Shown piece after piece: positions 9,397 through 19,889 of a stretch of 64,000 nucleotides of DNA. The DNA is taken from positions 62,001-126,000 of the forward strand of contig NZ_JAKRFZ010000006.1 of assembly GCF_022347765.1 (NCBI RefSeq). The letters are read 5' to 3'. The notes under the pieces are model-generated. The model worked only from the letters and a program-made list of their open reading frames with translations, ran no database searches and was not told the origin of the DNA. The position numbers and the translations under genes are program-made. Within the stretch, counting starts at the first letter, position 1. The number at the start of each line of letters is the position of its first letter. The DNA is from Pseudoalteromonas sp. OOF1S-7. GTDB taxonomy: Bacteria; Pseudomonadota; Gammaproteobacteria; Enterobacterales; Alteromonadaceae.

Positions 9397-10509
9397 ATGA
9401 AAAAAGTAGGACTAATTGGTTGGCGTGGAATGGTCGGCTCTGTATTGATGCAACGCATGCATGAAGAAAATGACTTTTCTGACATTGAACCTTATTTCTT
9501 CACTACCTCTCAAGCTGGCCAGCCTGGGCCAGAAGTTAACTCGCAGACCAAAGCGTTACTCGATGCTTATGATCTCGATAGCCTCTCGCAAATGGACATT
9601 ATTCTGTCTTGTCAGGGCGGAGACTACACTAAGTCAGTTTATAACGGACTCAGAGAAACTGGATGGGATGGCTATTGGATTGATGCGGCGTCTGCACTGA
9701 GAATGTCATCAGACAGCATCATTGTTCTGGATCCGGTAAATAAAGATGTCATTGAGCAGGGGTTAGAGCAGGGGGTTAAGACCTTCGTGGGTGGTAACTG
9801 TACTGTGTCATTAATGCTGCTCGCACTGGGCGGTTTGTTTGAGCAAGACCTGATTGAATGGGTCAGCCCTATGACGTACCAGGCTTCATCGGGCGCCGGT
9901 GCGCGAAACATGAAAGAACTTATCGCTCAGATGGGCGATATACATGATTGTGTAAAAGCTCAGCTTGGCGATCCAGGGGCTGCAATTTTAGAAATCGATA
10001 AGCTGGTTGCACAAAAGCTACAATCAGACAGCTTACCAACTGACCAGTTCGGCGTGCCGCTTGCTGGCAGCTTGATCCCCTGGATAGACGTGCCTATGGA
10101 AAGTGGCCAGAGTAAAGAAGAATGGAAAGCCCAGGTTGAGGCGAATAAAATCCTTGGTTCAAGTAAACAGCCGATCCCGGTTGACGGGATCTGTGTGCGG
10201 ATTGGCGCCATGCGTTGCCACGCACAAGCCTTAACGATTAAGTTAAGAGAGGATGTTTCAGTCGAGAAAATTGAGGAAATATTAGAAGCACACAACGAAT
10301 GGGTTACGGTTATTCCAAACGACCGTAAAACCACTGAGCAAGAGCTGACGCCAGTCAAAGTTACAGGTACTTTGAACATTCCAATTGGCAGAATACGTAA
10401 ACTCACTATGGGACCTGAATATATCAGTGCATTCACCGTCGGAGATCAGCTGCTCTGGGGTGCGGCCGAGCCACTGCGTCGTATGCTCAGGATCATTGTT
10501 GAGCAATAA
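9397..10509 (+). CDS. asd: Aspartate-semialdehyde dehydrogenase
   Basis: A 370-residue enzyme converting aspartyl-4-phosphate to aspartate semialdehyde with NADPH, at the branch point for lysine/diaminopimelate, threonine and methionine. The N-terminal nucleotide-binding motif [17 protein letters not shown] and the active-site motif GGNCTVS with Cys135 fit the enterobacterial-type enzyme in both length and numbering. The conserved [15 protein letters not shown] segment is near residue 265. An AAAGGT ribosome site precedes the ATG. It is monocistronic with its own terminator. Diaminopimelate synthesis is normally essential, so its presence here marks the replicon as more than a plasmid, unless a second copy exists elsewhere. 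Confidence 0.96.
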   Translation: MKKVGLIGWRGMVGSVLMQRMHEENDFSDIEPYFFTTSQAGQPGPEVNSQTKALLDAYDLDSLSQMDIILSCQGGDYTKSVYNGLRETGWDGYWIDAASALRMSSDSIIVLDPVNKDVIEQGLEQGVKTFVGGNCTVSLMLLALGGLFEQDLIEWVSPMTYQASSGAGARNMKELIAQMGDIHDCVKAQLGDPGAAILEIDKLVAQKLQSDSLPTDQFGVPLAGSLIPWIDVPMESGQSKEEWKAQVEANKILGSSKQPIPVDGICVRIGAMRCHAQALTIKLREDVSVEKIEEILEAHNEWVTVIPNDRKTTEQELTPVKVTGTLNIPIGRIRKLTMGPEYISAFTVGDQLLWGAAEPLRRMLRIIVEQ

Positions 10510-10534
10510 GCCTTGCTTTCACAACACACCTAAG

Positions 10535-10574
10535 AATAAACAAAGCACGCACTTGAACAGCGTGCTTTGTTTAT
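10535..10574. terminator. asd terminator, palindromic
   Basis: A long inverted repeat with AAACAAAGCACGC on the left and GCGTGCTTTGTTT on the right, about 25 bases after the asd stop. A/T-rich outer arms allow action in both directions. Confidence 0.8.
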
Positions 10575-11055
10575 CTAAAGGTCACGTTAAAGCTTGAACT
10601 GCGACGATTACACAGATAATAGTCATACGACCACCCATATAGCAGCCCTACAAACTATATCCTATAAATTATATTATGTTAAATAGAGTGTTGTTCTAAT
10701 CTCACGCTCTGGTGATGCTTACCTATCGTAGATTTTAGACGCCAATTTTGATCGCCTTTCCCCGTTTACACCAATAGGCACATTGTTTAGTTCTCTGGTT
10801 ATATCTTGGTTAGTCTTTAAGTAGTGCTTGAGATATGGCCATGTTGTTTCACCAAGCTTCCTTCAGTGGTCTTTCTGTGTTTCTTTGTCGGGCCTGAGTA
10901 AAGCTTTTCAAGTTTGTATGTTCTTGTAATTCGCCGGAGCTGAGTACTTGCTATATCTAGCCATGATTTAAAGACCGATACTAACCAGTATCGGTCTTTA
11001 AAATAAATCCAAGTAAAAGCTGCGCCGTCTTTTCTTTAGGTGCTGCCAACGCTTT
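10575..11055. other. Intergenic region, no gene recognised
   Basis: I find no convincing frame in 10575-10966. A perfect 16-bp inverted repeat sits at 10967-11002 and is listed separately. Confidence 0.5.
10967..11002 (-). terminator. Perfect 16-bp inverted repeat, likely terminator of the small minus-strand gene
   Basis: TTTAAAGACCGATACT, loop AACC, then the exact complement. It lies about 55 bases beyond the stop of the 107-residue minus-strand gene. The A/T ends make it a plausible bidirectional terminator. Confidence 0.65.
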
Positions 11056-11379
11056 TTAATGACTTGAGCATGCTGAATAAATATTTGAATTGATTTGGTT
11101 ATTTCGCTTTTGCCATTCACTAGAATATGATACTGGCTTGTTAGCCAGATGCTCGTTAGCTTCTGCAAACAACTTCATACATGACATAGCGGGGATCGCT
11201 TTTGCTGCGAAATCAGCATAGCCCGCTGCTGAAAAGAGTTTGGCTGCAGTTGCAGGTGCATTCGCCGAATATGCGAATTCGCCAGCTTTTGCTACAAAAG
11301 GGTTAAGATCGAACACATTCACAATTAGCACTATTACTGCAATGACAACTAGGAATGTATGTTTTATAAAGTAATTCAC
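11056..11379 (-). CDS. Small exported or membrane protein, unknown function
   Basis: A 107-residue protein that starts with GTG at 11379, supported by a strong AGGAGGG ribosome site six bases upstream. One hydrophobic helix (about residues 7-25, VVIAVIVLIVNVF) is either a signal peptide or membrane anchor, followed by an Ala-rich helical part and two late cysteines. It has its own hairpin terminator. I do not recognise the family. Confidence 0.6.
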   Translation of the reverse strand: MNYFIKHTFLVVIAVIVLIVNVFDLNPFVAKAGEFAYSANAPATAAKLFSAAGYADFAAKAIPAMSCMKLFAEANEHLANKPVSYSSEWQKRNNQINSNIYSACSSH

Positions 11380-11526
11380 TGTATCCCTCCTGAATGTCCT
11401 ACATACATAACAGACAGTAAGTTACATGCGATAGTCTGTAAAGACGTTTATATCAAACAAATGGGTTCAGCTGTAACATATGAGATTTCCTGATATATTG
11501 AGAATTTAGATAAAAGGAGTTTAAAG

Positions 11527-12486
11527 ATGTCCTGGATGTCTCAAATGCTTGTCTTCGGTACTTTGATCGCTGTCGGCCTGTCTTGGAAAGTACTTACGAG
11601 AGGTTTGAAAAAAGACCCTTACAGTATGCACTTCATCATTCCACTCATCTTAGCCGTTGGCATTATCCTTATTGAATATTTTGACAAGTTTGGCTTCGAT
11701 CCCAATAACAGGAATATCAAGGACTGGGTAGATGGCGCTGTATACTTGAACAACATGTTAACGCCGATATTGCTGTTGGCCACTATCTATCTATTATATC
11801 GGACTTGGCTCACAAGTAAGCAAGAGCTCGCTGACGCCCGAGATATCATGAGGAAAAAGGAAGAGTTGGAACTTTTAAGGTCAAGGGTACAACTGCTGAA
11901 CAAATTCCTTGATACAACGCCTTCTGATTACTTGGACTTTAAGGCTGATGTAATGGTCTTGAATATCAACAGCGAAACGAACGGTGTAGGTTTTTTGAAT
12001 GACTTACAGCCTTTATTAAATCGTACAAAGCGTTTACTTTTAAATGAAGAATCGCTATTTATATTTAACGATGCGCGCGTTTTCACAGCATTAAAGGCAA
12101 TCAACACATCAATAGGGAATAATGCACCGACCTATAGAGATATCTTCAGTACTCAGATTAAGCACGGGTCGGCGGTTTATATGAGCCGAATGCGATCAGG
12201 CCTGGAAGAAAGAACTGATGAGGAAATAAAGCTCATTCTAAGTAACTTAGTGCGACTCCTTTATAAAGAAACATATTTTGCTGAATGCCGAGACAATAAG
12301 GATTACGATGTTAATATTGAACCAATTAAACATCAAGATATGTTAGTTACAGAGATGGCTTTAAGCATAATCCAGCTTGTTAAAAACTCAAATTACGAAT
12401 GTGAACTGTTCAATGAATATAGATTTCACTTCTCTTCAATGGAGTTCGCAGGGCTGCAGGAGCTTACAAACTCTAACTCTTTGTAA
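11527..12486 (+). CDS. Two-helix membrane protein with cytoplasmic domain, possible PutAbiC-like protein
   Basis: A 319-residue protein with an AAAAGGAG ribosome site. Hydrophobic helices lie near residues 5-22, 36-50 and 74-92, followed by a coiled-coil stretch (TSKQELADARDIMRKKEE, ~98-125) and a soluble helical domain to the end. The architecture of N-terminal membrane helices, short coiled coil and helical domain recalls putative phage abortive-infection proteins (PutAbiC, PF16872), but I see no decisive motif. No partner gene is adjacent. It could equally be a housekeeping protein of unknown function. Confidence 0.5.
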   Translation: MSWMSQMLVFGTLIAVGLSWKVLTRGLKKDPYSMHFIIPLILAVGIILIEYFDKFGFDPNNRNIKDWVDGAVYLNNMLTPILLLATIYLLYRTWLTSKQELADARDIMRKKEELELLRSRVQLLNKFLDTTPSDYLDFKADVMVLNINSETNGVGFLNDLQPLLNRTKRLLLNEESLFIFNDARVFTALKAINTSIGNNAPTYRDIFSTQIKHGSAVYMSRMRSGLEERTDEEIKLILSNLVRLLYKETYFAECRDNKDYDVNIEPIKHQDMLVTEMALSIIQLVKNSNYECELFNEYRFHFSSMEFAGLQELTNSNSL

Positions 12487-13170
12487 AACGTTTTACACCT
12501 AAATCCATGCCCCATTATTTTTACACTCTCTCCCAAAGTTACCGACGAGCGATGAAAAACTCTGGAGCCATTGCCCCTACCCCCTCAAAATCCTACGTAT
12601 TCTGGCTGGCTCCTAACTGTCAGGCCCATGTCTGCAAAGCCAATAACGCTTCGGAAGTATGCGACCTGGAACGCGCGTATTGGGAATTTGAACTAAGGAG
12701 GACGCGTTTGCACTAGACGCATTCCTAACCAAACCCCGTGTTCATGTGGGCAATTATGCTATGCATGACTTCAGATCTAGAAAAAGCCCTGCTGTTGACT
12801 GAATTTGTTACAACCCGAACCAGTCGCTTGCATGACCAACATTACTACCAAAAACAACCCATTAACCCCCTTTGAGCACGACTGCCCTCCTTCATCAAAA
12901 TAACAATTATGCAAAATGTTAAATTATACTGTATACAATATAATTTCATTGGTGTAAGTTACATCTAGCTTTTGTATCGGATGAAAATCCACCAGCGATC
13001 AGTTATTCCATGCTAGGAGACTGATAGTAATGGGTTTTGATGTGGCCTGCGCAAAGCTTAAAGGTACTCAGTGTACCAATAATAATAACACTACAAGTTA
13101 ACTTGGCGGTGAGCAGAACGCGCTTATAAAAAACCTTGTTAACAAATAGATAAACAACAGGAGAACATCT
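12487..13170. other. Intergenic region, no convincing gene
   Basis: A 69-codon frame at 12507-12716 lacks a ribosome site and any known motif, so I do not call it. The rest is unstructured leader sequence ahead of the M43 protease, with AACAGGAGAAC as its ribosome site at the right edge. Confidence 0.5.
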
Positions 13171-16100
13171 ATGCCTTTTGCTAAACGTGCGTTGGCAAAA
13201 CTACTTGCCAGAAAAACACTGTATCGGGCGAGCGCGATTGTACTGACTACGCTGTCGTCTGGCGCGGTTTTAGCCGGACAATCCCTGGAGTCAAACCCGC
13301 TTATGTCGAGCGACTCATTGCTGTTCAGTACAGCATCTGCCAGTCACAAACACGCTGGCCAAATTTGTGGTACTGATCACAATTCACAGGACTGGTCGGC
13401 TATCCAAAAAGAGAACGCCAGACAACGCTCTTTGAGTTCCAGTTTTGCCACGCACATTATATCTGAGCTGGCGAGTCAGGACGACCTGGCTGCAGAGAAT
13501 GGCAATGGTGTTCCGGGGCGTTACTATATTCCGGTCGTGGTGCACATATATGGTGACAGGTACAACTGTGAATCAGGCACCTATTGCTTAACCGAGCAAA
13601 AAGTCATTGATGGCTTGAACAAATCAAACCAGGACTTTCTGGGGTTGATCACCGATGACGGCCCTATCGCGCCGGAGTTTCAGGCGATACGCGAAAATCT
13701 GAATATTGAATTTGTGCTCGCCAAAAAAGATCCAAGTGGTCAGCCTACCAATGGTATTGTGCGCCATCCGCAAAAAGCAGGCTATGGTAAAGGCAGCGGT
13801 GTTGATGACCAGATTGCTGCCGACGCCTGGGATAACTTTAAGTACATGAACATCTATATTCAGCAAGACCTGTACGATGATGGTTCAACCAATAATTCGG
13901 GTGTAGCCTGGTATCCTCAGCTCAGCATGTCGCAAAATGGGCTATCGCGCGTTGTTTATAATGGCGACTATGTGGGTGCCAACACCAGTGAAAATTTCCG
14001 CTCTGTGTTAACCCATGAGTTCGGCCACTGGCTTAACCTGCCCCACACCTTCGACGGCGATGTCTGTACTATTCATTCAGAAGCGTTTTGTAACGCCACC
14101 GGTGATGGCTCGTGTGATACACCACAAATGAGTAGCAGCATTTTACAAAACAATGCCAAAAACTGCCTGGGCCAGCCAACAAACACAGAAAACTTTATGC
14201 ACTACTCTGATAACTATGCCATGTTCACCCGTGATCAGGTAGACAGAATGACCGCTGCCCTGCATGGACCGGCACGTGCAACGCTTTGGTCGAACTCTAA
14301 CCTTATTGCTGTGGGCCTTGAAGAATATACCAGCAATGCCGATCACCCCTGGGATGGCACATCTGGCGCGGTATTGCCACCGAAGGGCGATGTTATTCAG
14401 GCGTTTACAAATCTGTCGGGTCAAAAAGGCGAAGTAGATAACTATGAGATCTCGGTGCCTGAAGGTACTCAGGCTGTTGCCTTTTATCTGGACGGTTACG
14501 ATGAAGACCCTGACATGTATGTATCCAAAGGCAAAGCCCCGGTTAAAAATGGCGACAACTGGGAGGCCGACTTTATTTCATTCAGAAGCGCAGGTTCACC
14601 TGAGCTGGTCACGATTTCTGCGCCTTCGAACACCGAGTCGTATCATACGGCCATCGATGCCTTTAGTGCCTATTCTAATGCAACTTTGAGTGTGATCTCC
14701 GGCACAGACGATACGCTGTGTGCGGGTTGTGAGCGGGTATTTTTAGCTGAGATCACCGACCTTGAGTCGGCTAAAGGCGCTGAACCCAAGACCTATCAGT
14801 TTAGCGTCCCTTCTGATGCCTTGCGCACGGTTGCCGTTATACCGGGCGGATATCAGGGTGATCCGGATGCATACGTGAGTATGAACTCGGTGCCTACTTC
14901 GGACAACCACGACTGCGGCCCCTTTAGCGCGCCAAGACACAGTGAGTACTGCGAATTCAATGCAGGCGGCGGTGAACTGAACATTATGATTGACCCTTTC
15001 CTTGAATACAGTGGGGCGTCATTGGTTGTTTATTACGAACGAGCCGCAGACTCAGAACTGCCCGTTGCCGAAGCCAATGGCCCTTACAGTGCTGTGCTGG
15101 CAGGCTCAATACAGTTTAGCAGCACCGGCTCAAACGATTCCAATGGCAGTATAGTGAGTTACTACTGGGAGTTTGGTGATGGCAATACCTCGACGGCTGC
15201 AAACCCGGTCCATACTTATCAAAATGCCGGCGTTTACACTGTAAAACTCAGCGTGACAGACAATGACGGTAATCTTGCCAGTGACACGGCGATTGCTGAA
15301 ATAAAAGCAGAGCGTATTGCACCCATAGCACAAGCTAATGGCCCCTACTCTGCAATGCTCGGTAACGCAGTTAGCTTCAGTAGTGCAGGTTCTGAGGATA
15401 CGGATGGCAATATTGTCAGCTACTTATGGCAGTTTGGCGATGGCAATACGAGTACCGAAGCTAACCCGGTTCATAGCTATTCAGACGCGGGAGACTATAT
15501 TGCGTCGCTTGAAGTTACTGATAACGACGGGCTGCGCCATAGTGCACAAGCTACAGTGACGATTAACGCACTCGAATATTGCACCACCAGCGGTAATACT
15601 AATTATGAATGGATAGCGAACGTACAAAGTGGTGCATTCAGCAACCCTTCTCAGGCGAACGGCTACAGCGACTTCTCGGCTCAGACTATCAAACTGAATG
15701 AAGGGGAAAATCAGTTTACATTTACGCCGGGCGGAAACTACACCGAACACTGGGTGGCCTGGATCGACTTTAATAACAACGGTCAGTTTGAAGAGTCTGA
15801 GCAGGTTATGTCTGATGTTTCTGGTAAAGGTGCTGTGACGGGCACAATCAATGTGCCCGAAAATATGGCAGGCACCCAAGCCAGGCTGCGTATTGCGATG
15901 AAGTATAACGGCGCGCCTTCAAGTGCCTGCGGTGCGATTGGCGATGGAGAAGTTGAAGATTATACGGTAGAAATCGTTAAGCAAGATAAAGTTGGCACTG
16001 TCCCTGACGCGTGTGCAATTCAGCAGCCAGTGAGCGGCGGCCGACTGGAGCCTGGCAAGGCACAGTGTCTGGGTGGAGATGGCACCTTATGGCTGTCGAT

Positions 16101-16356
16101 TGGTGACATCACCTCTACTCAAAATGTGGCGATAACAACGGCACACGGCAGTAGCAATTTACACATACTGTACAAAAACGGCGGCTGGCCAAGCGATAAT
16201 GACAAAGATGCCGAGTCAAACTCAGGCTCTACGACTGAATGCATTCAAATCGCGGCCGGAAGTGATTACTGGTCTTATCTTAAAGTTTCAGGTAATGCAG
16301 AAAACACCAGTATTATCGTAGATTTTGACGTCCAACAGTGTCGTGAGCATCTATAA
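13171..16356 (+). CDS. Secreted M43-type zinc metalloprotease with PKD, GEVED and PPC domains
   Basis: A 1061-residue exported protease. The order is: signal peptide (~1-36), propeptide, and catalytic domain with HEFGHWLNLPH, giving zinc ligands His282, His286 and His292 and catalytic Glu283. A Met-turn lies near Met343 (NFMHYSD). After that come a PPC-like domain (~410-510), a second PPC-like domain (~515-630), two PKD domains (~632-715 and ~718-800, each with WEFGDGNTST or WQFGDGNTST), a GEVED-like domain (~805-945, ending GDGEVEDYTVEI) and a final PPC-like domain. The binding site has Asn where pappalysin-type enzymes usually have Gly. PKD and PPC tails in marine proteases often bind insoluble protein, and PPC tails are often removed during maturation. 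A protein-scavenging exoenzyme is the likely role. Confidence 0.88.
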   Translation: MPFAKRALAKLLARKTLYRASAIVLTTLSSGAVLAGQSLESNPLMSSDSLLFSTASASHKHAGQICGTDHNSQDWSAIQKENARQRSLSSSFATHIISELASQDDLAAENGNGVPGRYYIPVVVHIYGDRYNCESGTYCLTEQKVIDGLNKSNQDFLGLITDDGPIAPEFQAIRENLNIEFVLAKKDPSGQPTNGIVRHPQKAGYGKGSGVDDQIAADAWDNFKYMNIYIQQDLYDDGSTNNSGVAWYPQLSMSQNGLSRVVYNGDYVGANTSENFRSVLTHEFGHWLNLPHTFDGDVCTIHSEAFCNATGDGSCDTPQMSSSILQNNAKNCLGQPTNTENFMHYSDNYAMFTRDQVDRMTAALHGPARATLWSNSNLIAVGLEEYTSNADHPWDGTSGAVLPPKGDVIQAFTNLSGQKGEVDNYEISVPEGTQAVAFYLDGYDEDPDMYVSKGKAPVKNGDNWEADFISFRSAGSPELVTISAPSNTESYHTAIDAFSAYSNATLSVISGTDDTLCAGCERVFLAEITDLESAKGAEPKTYQFSVPSDALRTVAVIPGGYQGDPDAYVSMNSVPTSDNHDCGPFSAPRHSEYCEFNAGGGELNIMIDPFLEYSGASLVVYYERAADSELPVAEANGPYSAVLAGSIQFSSTGSNDSNGSIVSYYWEFGDGNTSTAANPVHTYQNAGVYTVKLSVTDNDGNLASDTAIAEIKAERIAPIAQANGPYSAMLGNAVSFSSAGSEDTDGNIVSYLWQFGDGNTSTEANPVHSYSDAGDYIASLEVTDNDGLRHSAQATVTINALEYCTTSGNTNYEWIANVQSGAFSNPSQANGYSDFSAQTIKLNEGENQFTFTPGGNYTEHWVAWIDFNNNGQFEESEQVMSDVSGKGAVTGTINVPENMAGTQARLRIAMKYNGAPSSACGAIGDGEVEDYTVEIVKQDKVGTVPDACAIQQPVSGGRLEPGKAQCLGGDGTLWLSIGDITSTQNVAITTAHGSSNLHILYKNGGWPSDNDKDAESNSGSTTECIQIAAGSDYWSYLKVSGNAENTSIIVDFDVQQCREHL

Positions 16357-16857
16357 CTAACTTGAAATTGTAAAGCAGTATCTGACCCGGGTACTGCTTT
16401 ATCTTCACTTCTCTCTTCAAATAAGTTCGTTTACTGGTCTGGTATGAGTAAACACCATACAGCTCTGATAGCTTCAAAGATAACTACTGATAATAAAGTA
16501 TTGCAAAACTAGCCAATTATCTGAACTTGTTCAATGCCTAACTGCCGGGGTTTTGTTACCACGAATGATGATTCGTGTACTGGTTATAGGCTCAATCATA
16601 GAGAAAACCCTCATAGTTTATTATTGCCTGTTTACATTCGTTTACATGAAAAATATATAGCGCGTGCGTGTTTAATTATGAATTAATTATTACAAATCAA
16701 GATTCTGAGTGAATTTTGTTCAAGCCTTATATTCATATTAGTATGTTATATAAGTAAAAGTAATTTAAACCCTGGGTAACCTCGTGTTTACATCTTCGTG
16801 CCTTCTGTACGGAACCTTGAACGGAAGGAACAACAACTAATCTAGGGAAAAACTATT
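16357..16857. other. Intergenic region between two protease genes
   Basis: A terminator hairpin (TAAAGCAGTA/TACTGCTTTA, 16371-16401) ends the M43 gene. The rest is AT-rich and presumably holds the promoter and long leader of the S8 protease; I see no second gene. Confidence 0.55.
16371..16402 (+). terminator. Terminator of the M43 protease gene
   Basis: A perfect 10-bp inverted repeat 15 bases after the stop, with an A/T-rich right arm. Confidence 0.65.
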
Positions 16858-18651
16858 ATGACAACTAATAATCTAAAGATCGGCGCCATCGCACTGGCTG
16901 TTTCAGGCATGTTTTCAGCTTCTCATGTAATGGCAAACAGCGCTGAAGCAATCAATAATGGGGTGAGCGTGGTTCAACTGAGCCAGAAGATGCAAGGTCA
17001 AAATATTGCAGGTACACAGTTCATTATTAAGTATAAAGACAACAGCAACCAGTTAATGTCTATTTCTGGTGCTGATATGTCCCCAGCTATGATGAACTCA
17101 CGCGCACAGAGCTTCGTAAAGAACTTCAAAAGCAAGAAAAAGTCTACGCTTAAAACGAGCTATGTTCGCAAAATGGCACTGAGCAACCACCACGTTATGC
17201 GTGTTGACAAAAAACTGACTGCAGCGGAAGCACAAAATCTGATGCAAGAAATGGCAGCAACTGGCAACATCGAGTACATCGAAATTGACCAAATGCTCCA
17301 GCCTTTTGCAACACCAAACGATCCACGTTACTCAGATCAGTGGCACTATTTTGAGACTGCGGGCGGTATCAATGCGCCTGCGGCCTGGAACAAGGCAACT
17401 GGTAGCGGCGTGGTCGTCGCAGTACTTGACACGGGTTACCGCCCACACGCGGATCTGAATTCGAATATTCTGCCAGGCTACGACATGATCTCTAATCTGT
17501 CTGTGGCAAACGATGGCGGCGGCCGAGATAGCGATGCACGTGACCCGGGTGATGCTGTCTCAAGAAACGAGTGTGGTTATACGCACAGCGCACGTGATTC
17601 AAGCTGGCACGGTACGCACGTAGCCGGTACAGTTGCTGCGGTTTCCAACAATGGTGAAGGTGTTGCCGGGGTTGCTTATGATGCAAAAGTGGTCCCTGTT
17701 CGTGTGCTCGGTAAATGCGGTGGTCTGACTTCGGATATCGCAGACGGTATCATCTGGGCATCTGGTGGTTCAGTATCAGGCGTACCGTCAAACGCCAACC
17801 CAGCTGATGTAATTAATATGAGTTTAGGTGGCAGCGGTGCATGTAGCTCGACCACCCAGAGTGCCATCAACACAGCGCGCGCTAACGGTACGACTATTGT
17901 TATTGCAGCAGGTAACGACAATGACAACTCTGCAAACTATAACCCGGGCAACTGTTCTGGCATCATTAATGTTGCTTCTGTAGGCCGTAACGGCGGCCGT
18001 GCATACTACTCTAACTACGGTTCTAACATCGATGTTGCAGCGCCAGGTGGTGCTCAAAGCTTCGCAAATGACCCGGAAGGCATACTGTCTACTTACAACT
18101 CTGGCAGTAACGGACCATCAAGTGATAGCTATGCATACTCACAAGGTACGTCAATGGCGGCACCTCACGTTGCAGGTGTGGCAGCACTGATTAAACAAGC
18201 TAAGCCTTCTGCGACGCCGGACGAGGTAGAAAGCATCCTGAAGAGCACAACACGTAGCTTCCCGGCAACTTGTACGAGCTGTGGTACTGGTATCATCGAT
18301 GCTTCAGCTGCAGTTGATGCTGCACTAAATGGTACGGGCAGCAACGAACTACAGGATGGTGTTGCTAAGACTAGTTTGAGCGGTGATTCCGGTAGCGAAA
18401 CGTTTTATACATTTAACGTTACCAGTGGTGTGAGCCAGGTAACCTTTACCATGAGTGGTGGTTCAGGTGACGCAGACTTGTATGTACGTGTAGGCGCTAA
18501 ACCTACCACGGCAGTATTCAATTGCCGCCCGTACAAAAATGGAAATAACGAAGAATGTACGTTCAACAATCCTTCTGCAGGTACCTATCATATCATGTTA
18601 CAAGGCTACAGCTCGTATAGCGGTGTGAGCCTTAAAGCGCAAACTAACTAA
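16858..18651 (+). CDS. Secreted S8 subtilisin-like serine protease
   Basis: A 597-residue extracellular protease. It has a signal peptide (~1-26), an I9-type inhibitory propeptide (~50-140), and a catalytic domain with Asp191 (VVVAVLDTGY), His251 (HGTHVAGTVAA) and Ser432 (GTSMAAPHVAGVAAL). A C-terminal PPC domain follows (~500-597, with DADLYVRVG and the end SYSGVSLKAQ). The layout is like the abundant alkaline serine proteases of Vibrio and Pseudoalteromonas, likely sent by type II secretion with the PPC tail trimmed later. It is monocistronic and probably works with the upstream M43 enzyme on extracellular protein. Confidence 0.93.
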   Translation: MTTNNLKIGAIALAVSGMFSASHVMANSAEAINNGVSVVQLSQKMQGQNIAGTQFIIKYKDNSNQLMSISGADMSPAMMNSRAQSFVKNFKSKKKSTLKTSYVRKMALSNHHVMRVDKKLTAAEAQNLMQEMAATGNIEYIEIDQMLQPFATPNDPRYSDQWHYFETAGGINAPAAWNKATGSGVVVAVLDTGYRPHADLNSNILPGYDMISNLSVANDGGGRDSDARDPGDAVSRNECGYTHSARDSSWHGTHVAGTVAAVSNNGEGVAGVAYDAKVVPVRVLGKCGGLTSDIADGIIWASGGSVSGVPSNANPADVINMSLGGSGACSSTTQSAINTARANGTTIVIAAGNDNDNSANYNPGNCSGIINVASVGRNGGRAYYSNYGSNIDVAAPGGAQSFANDPEGILSTYNSGSNGPSSDSYAYSQGTSMAAPHVAGVAALIKQAKPSATPDEVESILKSTTRSFPATCTSCGTGIIDASAAVDAALNGTGSNELQDGVAKTSLSGDSGSETFYTFNVTSGVSQVTFTMSGGSGDADLYVRVGAKPTTAVFNCRPYKNGNNEECTFNNPSAGTYHIMLQGYSSYSGVSLKAQTN

Positions 18652-18709
18652 GGCATAACTTTAAGTTGTATTGTTCGCAAGCAACTTAAAGAGACAATGA
18701 ACCGACCCG

Positions 18710-18743
18710 GGGCAACACGATTTTGATTCAAAAGGTGTTGCCC
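18710..18743 (+). terminator. Terminator of the S8 protease gene
   Basis: Inverted repeat GGGCAACAC/GTGTTGCCC followed by TGTTTTC. A second hairpin (TTAAGTTG/CAACTTAA, 18661-18688) lies just upstream. Confidence 0.75.
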
Positions 18744-18929
18744 TGTTTTCAAAATTCTAAAGTCATGGTTTTGACCTGCTCAATGTCTCGACTTCGTTTT
18801 TCACAACAAATACAGACTAGCGCTATAAACTGATTTTGCATCAACCTTGTGTCAGAAAACTAAAAATTACTGTGAAATAAAGTTTAGTTTTACCGGTCTT
18901 CTAGGGACACTGACTATTTTGAGAAAACG

Positions 18930-19781
18930 ATGTCTCACTCAACTAACCATAAAATAATTACCTATATCCTGGCTGTAACCCTGATTGTTATCGGCAGCTC
19001 TTTTATTCTTGGCGGACACACCCGTTATATTGAAAATGCATTTGGCTTTTATTCAATGACAGGTATTTATTCGTCGCAAAGCCTGGGGTTATTTTGGGGA
19101 GGGTTCTGTATGCTGACTGGAACAACGCTGGCAGCCGCGCCCTATCTCTCAGCGCTTCGCAGACCTCAGTTTGGCCTGATCATGCTGCTGAGTGTTTTTA
19201 TGCTTTTAACTTTATTTGATTTCGGCCGTTGGATAGCTGAGCATGGCGGATTTCCCGTTATTGGTTCAGGTCAGGGGATCATCAAGTATTTTGCACTTTT
19301 GCCACTGGCATTTTATCTGTGTTTTGGAACTCGGATCACTGAGCGTACACATGCATTGATGAATTATATTCCGGTTGCGATTGTGTTGTTCTGGATAGGC
19401 GGTATGAAGTTTCTCGAGCTAGAAGCCAAAGCAATAGTCCCTTTGGTTGAGACTTCGCCGTTTATGTCCTGGCTATATGCGTTGTTTAGCGTACAAACGG
19501 CGTCTGACTTGATTGGTATCTACGACCTTGTCTTTGCTATCTTACTGGGTATCGGTATTTGGTTTAGAAAGCGCTATCTGGTACTTATTGGATTAGCAGG
19601 AACCGGTGCCGTGTTCATTATGACCCAGACTTTTTTGTTTACGGCTGAGGGCGGATTCTCAGATACCAGCTTAATAGATGGCTTAGGCCTATTTATCATC
19701 AAGGACTTATGGTTTATCTGTAACCTGATCATCATTTTTGAGTACGCCAGAGGATGCGAGGATACTTCTGCAGAGCTATAA
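18930..19781 (+). CDS. DUF417 (YkgB-type) inner-membrane protein
   Basis: A 283-residue polytopic protein with seven to eight hydrophobic helices. The second half carries the DUF417 hallmark WIGGMKFLELEAKAIVPLVE followed by SPFMSWLYALFSVQ. E. coli YkgB and RclC belong to this family; RclC is tied to reactive-chlorine stress, but no general biochemical role is known. At 283 residues it is longer than YkgB (~195), with an additional N-terminal four-helix unit that looks like a DoxX-type duplication. It stands alone between the protease and the integrase. Confidence 0.75.
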   Translation: MSHSTNHKIITYILAVTLIVIGSSFILGGHTRYIENAFGFYSMTGIYSSQSLGLFWGGFCMLTGTTLAAAPYLSALRRPQFGLIMLLSVFMLLTLFDFGRWIAEHGGFPVIGSGQGIIKYFALLPLAFYLCFGTRITERTHALMNYIPVAIVLFWIGGMKFLELEAKAIVPLVETSPFMSWLYALFSVQTASDLIGIYDLVFAILLGIGIWFRKRYLVLIGLAGTGAVFIMTQTFLFTAEGGFSDTSLIDGLGLFIIKDLWFICNLIIIFEYARGCEDTSAEL

Positions 19782-19889
19782 CTGCCGATATTGACGTGTT
19801 TTCTCGCTTTACTGATGCCTGGCCGTTGCATTCCAAGAGTGCATAGGTCAGAATGAACCACTGTTTAAATAATCAGTGTTATACACAAT

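Noticed and set aside
12507-12716. 69-codon frame
   Set aside because: No ribosome site, no motif, atypical composition.
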